Positions 1-7,153 of a stretch of DNA of 7,208 nt are shown piece after piece (within the stretch, counting starts at the first letter, position 1; each line of letters opens with the position of its first letter). Location of the stretch: contig CAAHDP010000238.1 of the NCBI GenBank assembly GCA_900770515.1, positions 1-7,208 of the forward strand. The letters run 5' to 3'. The stretch comes from an uncultured Prevotella sp. (GTDB lineage: Bacteria; Bacteroidota; Bacteroidia; Bacteroidales; Bacteroidaceae). Position numbers and translations under genes: made by a program. Below the pieces are notes generated by a model. It saw nothing but the letters and a program-made list of their open reading frames with translations. It did no database searches and was not told the DNA's origin.

Positions 1-594
1 ATTGATGGTGAAACCTATCTTATAGAGGTTGTCGTACTTTCTAATCTCTGGATTATTAGACAACGAACTGAGAATATAGATGTAACCAGTTACTTTGTCA
101 CCATCTTCCACACCATCAGAATCTTTGAATACATTATCCACCTCTTTCTGTGTTGCTGTTATTGCGTAACCGCTTGCCATCACATTCTTACGCAAGGTTT
201 GCAATAGTATGTCAGTTTCAGTACCATTCTCAAAGATACAGCGTGTGCGTCCATCCTTGGTGCCATTTGATGCTGTCATTTGTTCACCGATGCTGGCGAG
301 ATAAAGCAGTTGTCCATCTACTACATAGTAAGCACCTTGTAGCATATTGTCGGTCTTTGATGTCTTGACAAGACTTCTCTTTCCCTCTTTTAGTTCTTGA
401 TGAACCTTCAAGAAGCCAGACTGAAAGGCAGCAAAATCCTCACACACCTTGCGCCGAGCATAGTGGTCAGGCTGAGTTCTCCCAGCCTGAACTTTCTGCA
501 TATCTTCAGGTATATCGAATAACGACATCTCTTTTTCGCTAATATCGAGCAGAGGGTCGTTGAACAATTCTTCTAGTTCCTTATCTATATCCAT
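1..594 (-). CDS. GIY-YIG nuclease family protein (partial, C-terminus beyond window)
   Basis: An open frame of 198 codons runs from ATG at 594 off the left edge without a stop. Residues 1-17 carry an acidic ELEELFNDPLLD motif. Residues 116-135 hold a conserved-looking patch (RTRCIFENGTETD onward) that I associate with a family of GIY-YIG proteins. Residues 170-177 (GYIYILSS) and 190-196 (LYKIGFT) are the two signature strands of a GIY-YIG nuclease of the T5orf172/MUG113 type. The catalytic Arg and Glu of this fold would lie beyond the edge, so activity cannot be judged. By family, it would be a metal-dependent DNA endonuclease. It is the last visible gene of the cluster, starting 8 nt after the stop of the small protein. 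There is no Shine-Dalgarno upstream, and the preceding TAAACGTT is typical of Bacteroidota. An N-terminal domain of about 165 residues before the nuclease probably serves recruitment or regulation (inference). Confidence 0.8.
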   Translation of the reverse strand, partial: MDIDKELEELFNDPLLDISEKEMSLFDIPEDMQKVQAGRTQPDHYARRKVCEDFAAFQSGFLKVHQELKEGKRSLVKTSKTDNMLQGAYYVVDGQLLYLASIGEQMTASNGTKDGRTRCIFENGTETDILLQTLRKNVMASGYAITATQKEVDNVFKDSDGVEDGDKVTGYIYILSSLSNNPEIRKYDNLYKIGFTIN

Positions 595-602
595 AACGTT
601 TA

Positions 603-872
603 TTACATTTTAAGAATACCAAGTCTATCATATGGTTCAAGCATATCTACAGCATCACGACGCAATGCAACCAAATTTCGTGCAAACTGTTTTTCTTTCA
701 AATCAGCTCCACTTCTACTTGGGGGTCTTCCACCGTGTGCTTCGCACCATTCTGTTATCTCCAGTAAGGTCTTAACCCTGCGATCATTCGCTGTCAATCG
801 TGCTTCCTTGGGACGGACACCATCCAACAAGGGGTCATCAAACAGCTCTAAAAGTTCTTGTGGCCACTCCAT
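603..872 (-). CDS. 89-residue small protein, candidate adapter between helicase and GIY-YIG nuclease
   Basis: I do not recognise a named family for the whole protein. It starts 2 nt after the helicase stop and ends 8 nt before the GIY-YIG start, so it is translated within the same cluster. Residues 6-17 (ELLELFDDPLLD) match residues 6-17 of the GIY-YIG protein at 10 of 12 positions with no gap. Residues 41-64 (E41, W42, A45, H46, G48, P51, S52, D57, K59, K61, A64) match helicase residues 633-656 at 11 of 24 positions, again without a gap. The W/H-G/P-S pattern followed by basic residues resembles small helicase-associated DNA-binding modules, but that is a weak family assignment. The C-terminus (YDRLGILKM) is also typical of such modules. 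It has no signal peptide, membrane segment or catalytic motif. A bridging or DNA-binding role is inference. A remnant of a larger gene is possible, but the clean start, stop and spacing argue against it. Confidence 0.8.
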   Translation of the reverse strand: MEWPQELLELFDDPLLDGVRPKEARLTANDRRVKTLLEITEWCEAHGGRPPSRSGADLKEKQFARNLVALRRDAVDMLEPYDRLGILKM

Positions 873-874
873 GT

Positions 875-2920
875 TTAATCATTATTTTCAGGTTCGTACT
901 CCAGTCCCTTCATTTTTCTAATCTTCAGATTATAAATCATCTGATAAGCCACTGCCAATTCCTTTACCTTAGGGTCAGAAGAGTTGAGAGACGGCATAGC
1001 ACCGTCATGGGCAGCTACCCATTCTTTCAATGGTCCTTTAAACAGCAAGATGGCAGTGTCAATAGACATGTCAAATTTCTGCTCAGCGATAGTGTCTTGT
1101 ATCACTTTCAGTGTTGGCGCATCTACTGTTTTAGACAATACCTCATAAGCACGCTGGAAGGGATTGATGGTATCTATGAGATTGATGCTCAATTTGTCGA
1201 TATTTATGAAACGATTGGCGAGTTTCATCATTCTATTGCCCTCACTTCCACGTTCTTCTTCGTTTTCATATGTCTCAGTGATGTCAATAGGATTGCCCTT
1301 GTCGTCCACAATATCATTTCCTTTGATGATGGTGTCGAGCAATACACGCTGGCGCACTTCCTCCACCTCGCCCTCGGTTAGGTCAGGATATTTCTCACGA
1401 ATAACCTTAGGGATAAGGTGCTGAGTGATATTCTCGGCTGTGGTGCTGCTGCTTATAGCCTTCACCACCAGGTCTTCTTGCAGAATACTTGCTTTCAGAT
1501 CATCCAACTGCTCTTCAACAATCTGCTTGGTCTTAGCACTTGACAGCGGCTTCAATCCCTCAACTACTATGGTGTGAACGGTGTCATCCGAGTCTTCCTC
1601 AGGCTCTTTCGTAGTCTTAAAGTGCCAGCTGGGTGCCATCACCTGTTCCATGAGCAACGATGCAGTGATTGCTTTCAGAAAATCGTTCACAGCCACCTTT
1701 ACATCGGGTTGGTCTGCATCGGGCATGGCTATCATGTTGATAAAGCGAGCTGTGTCTTTGCCCTTGCTGTCACGGGTACAGCGTCCAATAATCTGCACCA
1801 CTTCTGTCAGTGAGCCACGCACACCGATGGTAAGACAGGTGTCGCACCATTCCCAGTCGAATCCTTCCTTGGCTGTGCCCAGTGCGATGATGAAATCCAT
1901 ATCATCAGCCTTCTTCATCTTGTTGAGATAGCTGTAGACTCCCGCGCGTGTCTTCGGGTCATCATCTACAAGGTCTGCCAGTTTCACTCGTCTACCATCC
2001 TTAGTCTCCAGTGTATAAATGCCACCGCCGTGGTTGTAATCACGCTCCACCACAGTGCCAATAAGTTTCATAATGTCTTCCACCTCCTGATATTTGCCTC
2101 TGGCGGTGCTTGCGCGGCTGTTGATACTCGGAATGTGGATGATGGTCTTGCGATGGGTGTCCAGCACCTCGCCGATATGGTCGAGATATACACCCTTATA
2201 GAAGTGATAACCCAGCACAAGATTCTTCAGATACTTGTAGCCATTGAGCTGCTGATAGTAGTTGTAGCTTACGGGATAGAAGCGTGCCTCGTCCTCTGTA
2301 CGAAGCACCGGAATACCATCGCCACGGAAATAGCTGCCTGTCATGGCTACAATATGCCCGGTAGAGTTGTTCATCACACGGCGGACTGTATCGCCCAATC
2401 CGCTGTTTGCATCAGCACTGGTATGGTGAAACTCGTCAATAGCCAGCAGACAGTCGTTCCAGTCCTCATCATTCAGTTCCTTCATGGCATTGCGCAGTGT
2501 GGCATGGGCACACACCAACACCTTCGATTTGGTTTCTTTGCGCATGAACTCACAAAAGCGTCCAGCCTTGTCGCTTTCATTGCCTGTGGAGGAACACAAG
2601 TCGTAATAAGGTGCTAAACGCCAATCATCAAAGAAACCATATTTCTTCAAGTCAGTGTTGCGGAATGAGCGACCAATACTCTTTTCGGGTACGGCAACAA
2701 CTACCTTTTTAATGCCTTGATTCACCAATTTGTCGAGGGCTATGAACATCAGTGCACGACTCTTGCCACTGGCAGGAGGGGCTTTAATCAGCAGAAATCG
2801 CTTGTCTCTATATTGATATGCTTTGGCTTGCATCTCGCGCATACCTAGTTCATCGGTGTTACTAGATGTGCCACGCTGAGCATAGTGTATGTCTACGAAG
2901 TTAATCTTTGGTTGTTCCAT
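875..2920 (-). CDS. DEAD/DEAH-box SF2 helicase / DNA translocase
   Basis: This 681-residue protein has a complete set of SF2 motifs: a Q-motif-like MREMQAKAYQ (27-36), Walker A APPASGKS (47-54), Walker B DEFH (162-165), motif III TGS (194-196), motif V around LGTAKEGFD (347-355) and motif VI QIIGRCTRD (376-384). Two RecA-like domains thus span roughly residues 25-400, as in the motor parts of type I HsdR and type III Res subunits. An acidic linker (about 439-447) leads to an alpha-helical C-terminal region of about 230 residues with no nuclease motif that I can see. Its last 50 residues carry a W634/H638/G640/P643-S644 module also present in the downstream small protein. The ATG overlaps the end of the YhcG nuclease gene by 20 nt, implying translational coupling. 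Its likely role is ATP-driven DNA translocation or remodelling for the neighbouring methyltransferase and nucleases. The helicase call is firm; its substrate and partners are inferred. Confidence 0.93.
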   Translation of the reverse strand: MEQPKINFVDIHYAQRGTSSNTDELGMREMQAKAYQYRDKRFLLIKAPPASGKSRALMFIALDKLVNQGIKKVVVAVPEKSIGRSFRNTDLKKYGFFDDWRLAPYYDLCSSTGNESDKAGRFCEFMRKETKSKVLVCAHATLRNAMKELNDEDWNDCLLAIDEFHHTSADANSGLGDTVRRVMNNSTGHIVAMTGSYFRGDGIPVLRTEDEARFYPVSYNYYQQLNGYKYLKNLVLGYHFYKGVYLDHIGEVLDTHRKTIIHIPSINSRASTARGKYQEVEDIMKLIGTVVERDYNHGGGIYTLETKDGRRVKLADLVDDDPKTRAGVYSYLNKMKKADDMDFIIALGTAKEGFDWEWCDTCLTIGVRGSLTEVVQIIGRCTRDSKGKDTARFINMIAMPDADQPDVKVAVNDFLKAITASLLMEQVMAPSWHFKTTKEPEEDSDDTVHTIVVEGLKPLSSAKTKQIVEEQLDDLKASILQEDLVVKAISSSTTAENITQHLIPKVIREKYPDLTEGEVEEVRQRVLLDTIIKGNDIVDDKGNPIDITETYENEEERGSEGNRMMKLANRFINIDKLSINLIDTINPFQRAYEVLSKTVDAPTLKVIQDTIAEQKFDMSIDTAILLFKGPLKEWVAAHDGAMPSLNSSDPKVKELAVAYQMIYNLKIRKMKGLEYEPENND

Positions 2921-4112
2921 CTTGTTTTTCCATTGAATTTTTCTGATGATTTTTTATCTGTAACTCCAGAAGCTTAACGCGCTCACGCAACTGCTCTATG
3001 GTAGGTAGCTGCTTCACAATCTCTTCTATCTGTACATTATTATATGAGGCAACTCCCAATGGCGTTGTGATGCCTCTGAATGCCAGTTGCACGTCCGTTC
3101 TATCCATATTACTGCAAATCAGCAGTCCTATGGTTGGATTGTCACTTTCACGCTTGACGGCTTCATCTACTGCTGCCACATAGTAATTGAGCTTGCCAGC
3201 AAACTCAGGCTCAAATGCGACGGCCTTTAACTCAACCACCACATAGCAACGCAGATAGATGTGATAGAAGAGCAAGTCGATGCGACGTGACCTGCCAGCC
3301 ACCACAATCTCTTTCTGACGACCAACAAAGGCAAAGCCCTTGCCCAACTCCAAGAGGAAATCTGCCATCTGTATTGTCAATGCGGCTTCGAGTTGTGCCT
3401 CACTGAAACCATCGGGTAGTGTAAGGAAGCCAAAGTCATAGTTCTCTTTGGTTATCTCCTGCGCCAACGCAGCTTGTGGCAATGGGAGCTTGTCTGCAAA
3501 GTTGCTCACTGCGCCTGGATGCTTATGATAGACATCGGCATCCATACTGTTCTTCAGTGCGCTGCAACTCCAGCCGTTTTCAATCGTTCTGCGGATGTAG
3601 AAAAGAGCTTCTTCTACATCCTTTGTCTTCTTGATGATTTCCACGTGATGGCTCCATCCTATCAGTGAGAACAAGATAGGGAAAGGTGTTCCATCTACAT
3701 TGCTCTCCAATTCTGAAACAGCCCGTTTCAGTTTTGTTTCAAACTGAATATCAGGAGCTTGTAATTCTGAAATAGGCCATTTCAGTTTTTCAGAATAGAA
3801 GAGATACCATTGCTTCATGTGCCATAGGTTTCTGCTTCCAAAACCTTTCTCGTCAGGGAATGCATGCTGAAGATCAAAGCTCAGTTGTTCTACCACACCG
3901 CTTCCCCAACGTTCCTCTGCCTTGCGCATAACCAATTCACGACCAAGTTGCCATTTCCACAGCAACTTCTCACCATTCACCTTGATCACAGCTCGTACCT
4001 TTGCCTGTTGGTAGCGTGCTTTCAGTGACTCCAACCATTCTCCATACTCTGTATCCAAGTGGGTGTCGTGTATGTGTGGCACTGATATGTTGTTTCTTAT
4101 ATCGTCGCTCAT
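2901..4112 (-). CDS. YhcG/DUF1016-family PD-(D/E)xK nuclease
   Basis: This 403-residue protein has the two-domain YhcG layout. An N-terminal helical DUF1016 domain (about residues 20-185) includes LLWKWQLGRELV, GFGSRNLWHMKQWY and the typical GWSHHVEII...AxFYIRRTIENGWS region. A C-terminal PD-(D/E)xK nuclease domain (about 230-385) has D279, E294 and K296 (RRIDLLFY, then VVVELKA) as the likely metal-binding and catalytic residues. A probable coiled coil closes the protein (about 367-390). YhcG proteins are commonly found next to type I restriction genes, and here the gene sits between a methyltransferase and a helicase. I chose ATG at 4112. The frame is open back to a TTG at 4211, but those 33 extra codons read through two palindromes and look non-coding. 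Upstream of the ATG is an A-rich stretch without Shine-Dalgarno. It is likely the sequence-independent cleavage subunit, or an accessory nuclease, of the locus (inference). Confidence 0.92.
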   Translation of the reverse strand: MSDDIRNNISVPHIHDTHLDTEYGEWLESLKARYQQAKVRAVIKVNGEKLLWKWQLGRELVMRKAEERWGSGVVEQLSFDLQHAFPDEKGFGSRNLWHMKQWYLFYSEKLKWPISELQAPDIQFETKLKRAVSELESNVDGTPFPILFSLIGWSHHVEIIKKTKDVEEALFYIRRTIENGWSCSALKNSMDADVYHKHPGAVSNFADKLPLPQAALAQEITKENYDFGFLTLPDGFSEAQLEAALTIQMADFLLELGKGFAFVGRQKEIVVAGRSRRIDLLFYHIYLRCYVVVELKAVAFEPEFAGKLNYYVAAVDEAVKRESDNPTIGLLICSNMDRTDVQLAFRGITTPLGVASYNNVQIEEIVKQLPTIEQLRERVKLLELQIKNHQKNSMEKQDGTTKD

Positions 4113-4126
4113 ATTTTGTTTTTTTA

Positions 4127-4151
4127 ATTGTGTACGCAGCGCGTACACAAT
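4127..4151. repeat. Second palindrome (11-bp arms, 3-nt loop) before the nuclease start
   Basis: ATTGTGTACGC (4127-4137) and its exact reverse complement (4141-4151) flank a 3-base centre AGC. The arms match those of the palindrome at 4188-4213 at 10 of 11 positions. On the transcribed strand the hairpin ends 14 nt before the nuclease ATG. The following sequence is A-rich rather than U-rich, so it is not an intrinsic terminator in the operon direction. Confidence 0.9.
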
Positions 4152-4187
4152 GTTTTTATAACGTGTGAACTCTATCTTTGTTGTCCC

Positions 4188-4213
4188 AATTGGGTACGCA
4201 TGCGTACCCAATT
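4188..4213. repeat. 26-bp perfect palindrome at the methyltransferase stop
   Basis: The arms, centred between 4200 and 4201, are perfectly self-complementary over 13 bp each. Each arm contains the 11-mer ATTGGGTACGC. The palindrome reaches the last base of the methyltransferase TGA codon (4213-4215). The 11-mer differs by one base from the arms of the second palindrome at 4127-4151. It could be an operator, an RNA hairpin, or one half of a small mobile repeat. Confidence 0.9.
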
Positions 4214-6942
4214 CATTTCGCCGTCATCTTCTCATAGAGTTTGAAGAGACATTCCAGCCTTGCCTCGTCATTGGCAAAGGGATAGCCGGGATAGCAGCTC
4301 TCCACCAAGTCGTCGAGCACATGGTGGGCATTGCGCAGGTCTTCAGGCATCTTCTCCGGGTCATATAGCTCTGCCAAGGTCTTCTCGGGATGGTCAGCTC
4401 GGGTAAGGAGGACTTCTTCAGCAGCTTCGCTCAATGCTTGCTTCTTCTCGGCGGTGAGTTTGGGGAAGGGGAAAGTGTTGTAGCATATTTGAGCAGAATA
4501 TCTATAGTCAGTCTTCATCTTTCCCCCTATAGTTTTTACCCAAACCATATGCATGTGAGAAGTTAAAACTCCGAACAAAGAGATGTCATCAGTTCCTACA
4601 ACCATACATAGATTTGTCGCCAACTTTGATGAGTCCAAATATCCCATAGGAATGTACTCTCTTGTTTCTGAAGATACACTTGGAACAATAATGAAATGTA
4701 CTCCTAATGGTTGAGTTATCTGTGCAAACAAATGTGGAATTTCTGCAAGTTGTGGTCGTGATGAGTTTGCACGGATTTTACGTAATTTGTTTATTCTATC
4801 TGTTATTAAAGGCTGATTTAAAAAGTCTGATGATTCCTTTCCGTATAACCAAAGAGCCCAACGTTCCTTTCCGTTGATGAATTCATCAGAGCCATATATC
4901 TGTCTGAAATAATCCACACTGGATGGTTCTTTACTTATAAAATCATTCTTCTCAGTTGTACTAAATAACAACATTCCACCATCTGCTGGCATATTTCCAA
5001 AGTTCATTTGGGGAATACCTGGACTTAAAGGTCTGGATACGCTCTCCACAAATATATCCTTACCAGGGAAAAGATAAGCAGTGATATTATCAACCGTCAT
5101 TACCTTATCGCCAGTGAAAAGATATTTGGGGCGTTTGTGCGCAGTGATGCCAACAATTGCAACAGTAACAGCAGCATTGTGCTTGGCATTATTAGACCAC
5201 TTGAACGATGTGTGAGCAAAGGAAATTTCCACACCATTACGAAGAATACGTTTCCAAAGTAATGCTACTTGAAGACCTTGGCAAATTGAGTTTGTGGTTA
5301 CAAACGCACATTCCGCTTGTGAGTTTTCTATATACTTTGCTCCCTTGTAGAACCAGCAAGCTATATAGTCAAGGCTTCCGAAGTCCTCACGGAATACGGC
5401 TTTCATGTCATCCTTCTGCTCTTTATCTTGGTTACGACTGCCGAGATATGGCGGATTGCCAAACACAAACACCTCTTCATCCGCAGTATGCGGACAAACC
5501 TCGTTCCAGTCCATACGACACGCGTTGCCACATACTATCTGAGTGATATTGTGCAGAGGAAGAGCTTGGGTGTTCACGCCAAAGTCGTCATGTAACTTGC
5601 GGTTCATCTGATGCTCTGCCAACCACATAGAGAGCATTGCCACCTCATGCGGAAAGTCGAGCAACTCGATGCCATAGAACTGCTTGAGCTGGATGACAGA
5701 GCTGTCAAAGAAGTCAATCTCTGGGATAATCTGGCGCATCAGACGCAGAATATCCATTTCGAGCATACGGAGAGCCTTATAAGTGATAATCAAGAAATTG
5801 CCACTACCGCAAGCAGGGTCAAAGAACTTCATCTTTGATATGCGCAGCAACAGCTTCTCGCAGTCACGACGAATAGCCTTTGCATCTTTATGGAACTGGT
5901 TGTCTGAGAGTCCACCTATATCATGCTGACGCTTCTTTTGTTCATATTGGTCACGCAGATGGTTGTATGCCCCCTGAAGGTCGTCCAAAAATAAAGGATT
6001 GATGACCTTCATAATGTTAGGTACACTGGTATAGTGCATGCCTTGATTGGCACGCACATTAGGGTCTACCACCGCTTGAATCATTGAGCCGAAGATGTCC
6101 GGATTGATGTTCTTCCAGTCCAGTTCGCCACACTCAATAATGATTTTGCGTGAGCGGAAGCCCATCTTTGGTATCTGTATGTGCTTGGCAAACAGTCCAC
6201 CATTCACATATGGAAATTGAGAGATTATCTTCAAAGTGTCTTCGTTACGCAAGCGCACGTCCATAACGTTGAAGGCTGCATCCAGATAGTCAGCCAAATC
6301 AGAGCCATCCTCCTTGGTGTAGCGCACCACAGAACCGGTGAAGAGGTTGTCTTCAAAGATACCAGTATCCTCTGCAAAGAAACAGAATAGGAGTCGTGCA
6401 ATGAAAATGTTGAGGTCGTGCAACTCGCTGCGGCTGCTGAACTCGTTGTAAGCACGTAGCTCGTCGTGCAGTTTAGCCAACTTCTCTGCAGCCTTCACAT
6501 CGGCAGGACTCTCATCAATATTGGTGAACCGTTCCACACCGCACAAGGGGTAGAAAAAGGCGAAGTCGCAGTAAAGGCGATTAAGTGGGTTCTCATAACT
6601 CTCTTTTTCCCTCATGTCATAGGCCAATATGGTCTCGCCATCACTTACTGCCACAATCTTCGGAGCAGCTTTGATGATCTGTGAGTCTTGTTTCATCTCC
6701 TCCAGCGTTGCCGTCAATGATGTGGTGGATACCGATTTATAGCCAAACAACCCTTTGATAAGCAAGCCGTCGTAGCGAGCCAACACACCCTTACCGTCAC
6801 GATAGCGACGGATGTCGGCATCGCCCTTACCGAATGCCTTCAATATTTCGTAACCTACTTCGCCAGCCACCACATCTTTCTCTTTGAAGACGGTGAGGGC
6901 AGACTCAATATCTTGGTAGCTTAAATTCTGTTTCTTTGCCAT
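4213..6942 (-). CDS. MmeI-like class I SAM-dependent DNA methyltransferase (type IIL/IIG-like, N6-adenine)
   Basis: This 909-residue protein has an MmeI-type architecture. The N-terminal region (1-120) occupies the place of the usual nuclease domain. A helical spacer (about 150-365) includes FIARLLFCFFAEDTGIF (180-196). The gamma-class methyltransferase core has motif I FDPACGSGNF (374-383) for S-adenosylmethionine, GIELLDFP (424-431) and catalytic NPPY (496-499), followed by the family signature FKWSNNAKHNAAV. The target-recognition region is about 600-815, and the C-terminal domain starts near YNTFPFP (821-827). NPPY predicts methylation of the exocyclic amine of adenine. In MmeI a D...ExK site near residues 70-82 cuts DNA; here the same region reads YDGLLIKGLFGYKS with no ExK, so this protein may only recognise and methylate. 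The ATG at 6942 has A-rich upstream sequence and no Shine-Dalgarno. It is the first gene of the cluster, and its TGA touches a 26-bp palindrome. Low GC marks the recognition segment. Confidence 0.93.
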   Translation of the reverse strand: MAKKQNLSYQDIESALTVFKEKDVVAGEVGYEILKAFGKGDADIRRYRDGKGVLARYDGLLIKGLFGYKSVSTTSLTATLEEMKQDSQIIKAAPKIVAVSDGETILAYDMREKESYENPLNRLYCDFAFFYPLCGVERFTNIDESPADVKAAEKLAKLHDELRAYNEFSSRSELHDLNIFIARLLFCFFAEDTGIFEDNLFTGSVVRYTKEDGSDLADYLDAAFNVMDVRLRNEDTLKIISQFPYVNGGLFAKHIQIPKMGFRSRKIIIECGELDWKNINPDIFGSMIQAVVDPNVRANQGMHYTSVPNIMKVINPLFLDDLQGAYNHLRDQYEQKKRQHDIGGLSDNQFHKDAKAIRRDCEKLLLRISKMKFFDPACGSGNFLIITYKALRMLEMDILRLMRQIIPEIDFFDSSVIQLKQFYGIELLDFPHEVAMLSMWLAEHQMNRKLHDDFGVNTQALPLHNITQIVCGNACRMDWNEVCPHTADEEVFVFGNPPYLGSRNQDKEQKDDMKAVFREDFGSLDYIACWFYKGAKYIENSQAECAFVTTNSICQGLQVALLWKRILRNGVEISFAHTSFKWSNNAKHNAAVTVAIVGITAHKRPKYLFTGDKVMTVDNITAYLFPGKDIFVESVSRPLSPGIPQMNFGNMPADGGMLLFSTTEKNDFISKEPSSVDYFRQIYGSDEFINGKERWALWLYGKESSDFLNQPLITDRINKLRKIRANSSRPQLAEIPHLFAQITQPLGVHFIIVPSVSSETREYIPMGYLDSSKLATNLCMVVGTDDISLFGVLTSHMHMVWVKTIGGKMKTDYRYSAQICYNTFPFPKLTAEKKQALSEAAEEVLLTRADHPEKTLAELYDPEKMPEDLRNAHHVLDDLVESCYPGYPFANDEARLECLFKLYEKMTAK
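4490..5145 (-). other. Low-GC target-recognition segment of the methyltransferase gene
   Basis: A hand count gives 173 G+C in 480 bases (36%) for 4501-4980, against 116 in 240 (48%) for 5401-5640 in the catalytic region and 35 in 60 (58%) for 4261-4320 in the C-terminal region. The segment maps to residues of about 600-815, the expected MmeI-type target-recognition region. The frame is intact. The exact edges are approximate. Confidence 0.6.
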
Positions 6943-6995
6943 ATTGTTTTAGATGTCGTTGTTGATGATATTTGTTATATAAGGGTAAATAATTA

Positions 6996-7029
6996 TTTGC
7001 CGGATAGTTCCCTTTGCCAGAATGGCAAA
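6996..7029. promoter_or_regulatory. Candidate operator: inverted and direct TTTGCC half-sites
   Basis: TTTGCCA (7013-7019) and TGGCAAA (7023-7029) form a perfect inverted repeat with 3-nt spacing. A further direct TTTGCC lies at 6996-7001, 17 nt from the first copy. It sits between the candidate promoter and the start of the methyltransferase gene. It could bind a repressor or fold as a leader hairpin; no regulator gene is visible in the window. Confidence 0.35.
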
Positions 7030-7153
7030 CAAGTTGAGATAATAACAATGAACTTTGTTACGAGCGAGGTTTTGCGCTACTCCTTGGTTGTCATCTGCGT
7101 CGGGGCTGCGTCAGCACCGTGTCGTTGACAATAAAGTGATGGGGATGTGGGGG

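Noticed and set aside
800..2617. Plus-strand open frames at 800-1381, 1574-1931 and 2030-2617
   Set aside because: They lie antisense to the helicase gene, which has all its motifs intact, and their translations are Cys/His/Ser-rich without recognisable domains.
4113..4211. In-frame upstream TTG start for the YhcG nuclease, adding 33 residues
   Set aside because: The extension is made by reading through both palindromes, begins inside the first of them, and does not match the YhcG N-terminus as I know it. The ATG at 4112 has a typical A-rich Bacteroidota upstream region.
4127..4213. Rho-independent terminators between the methyltransferase and nuclease genes
   Set aside because: Both are strong hairpins, but neither is followed by a U-tract in the direction of transcription; the sequence after the second is A-rich. 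The downstream genes would otherwise have no evident promoter.
4127..4213. CRISPR array from the four 11-mer repeats
   Set aside because: The repeats are too short, alternate in orientation, have 2-37 nt spacers of unequal size and lack any cas gene nearby.
1..6942. BREX or DISARM system
   Set aside because: There is a methyltransferase and a helicase, but no PglZ, BrxC/BrxL, DrmB-type or phospholipase-D partner, and the methyltransferase is MmeI-like with a separate YhcG nuclease. Missing genes could lie outside, so this is only as strong as the window allows.
1..6942. Classical type I restriction-modification (hsdRMS)
   Set aside because: There is no separate HsdS specificity subunit, the recognition region is fused to the methyltransferase, and the helicase has no HsdR nuclease domain.
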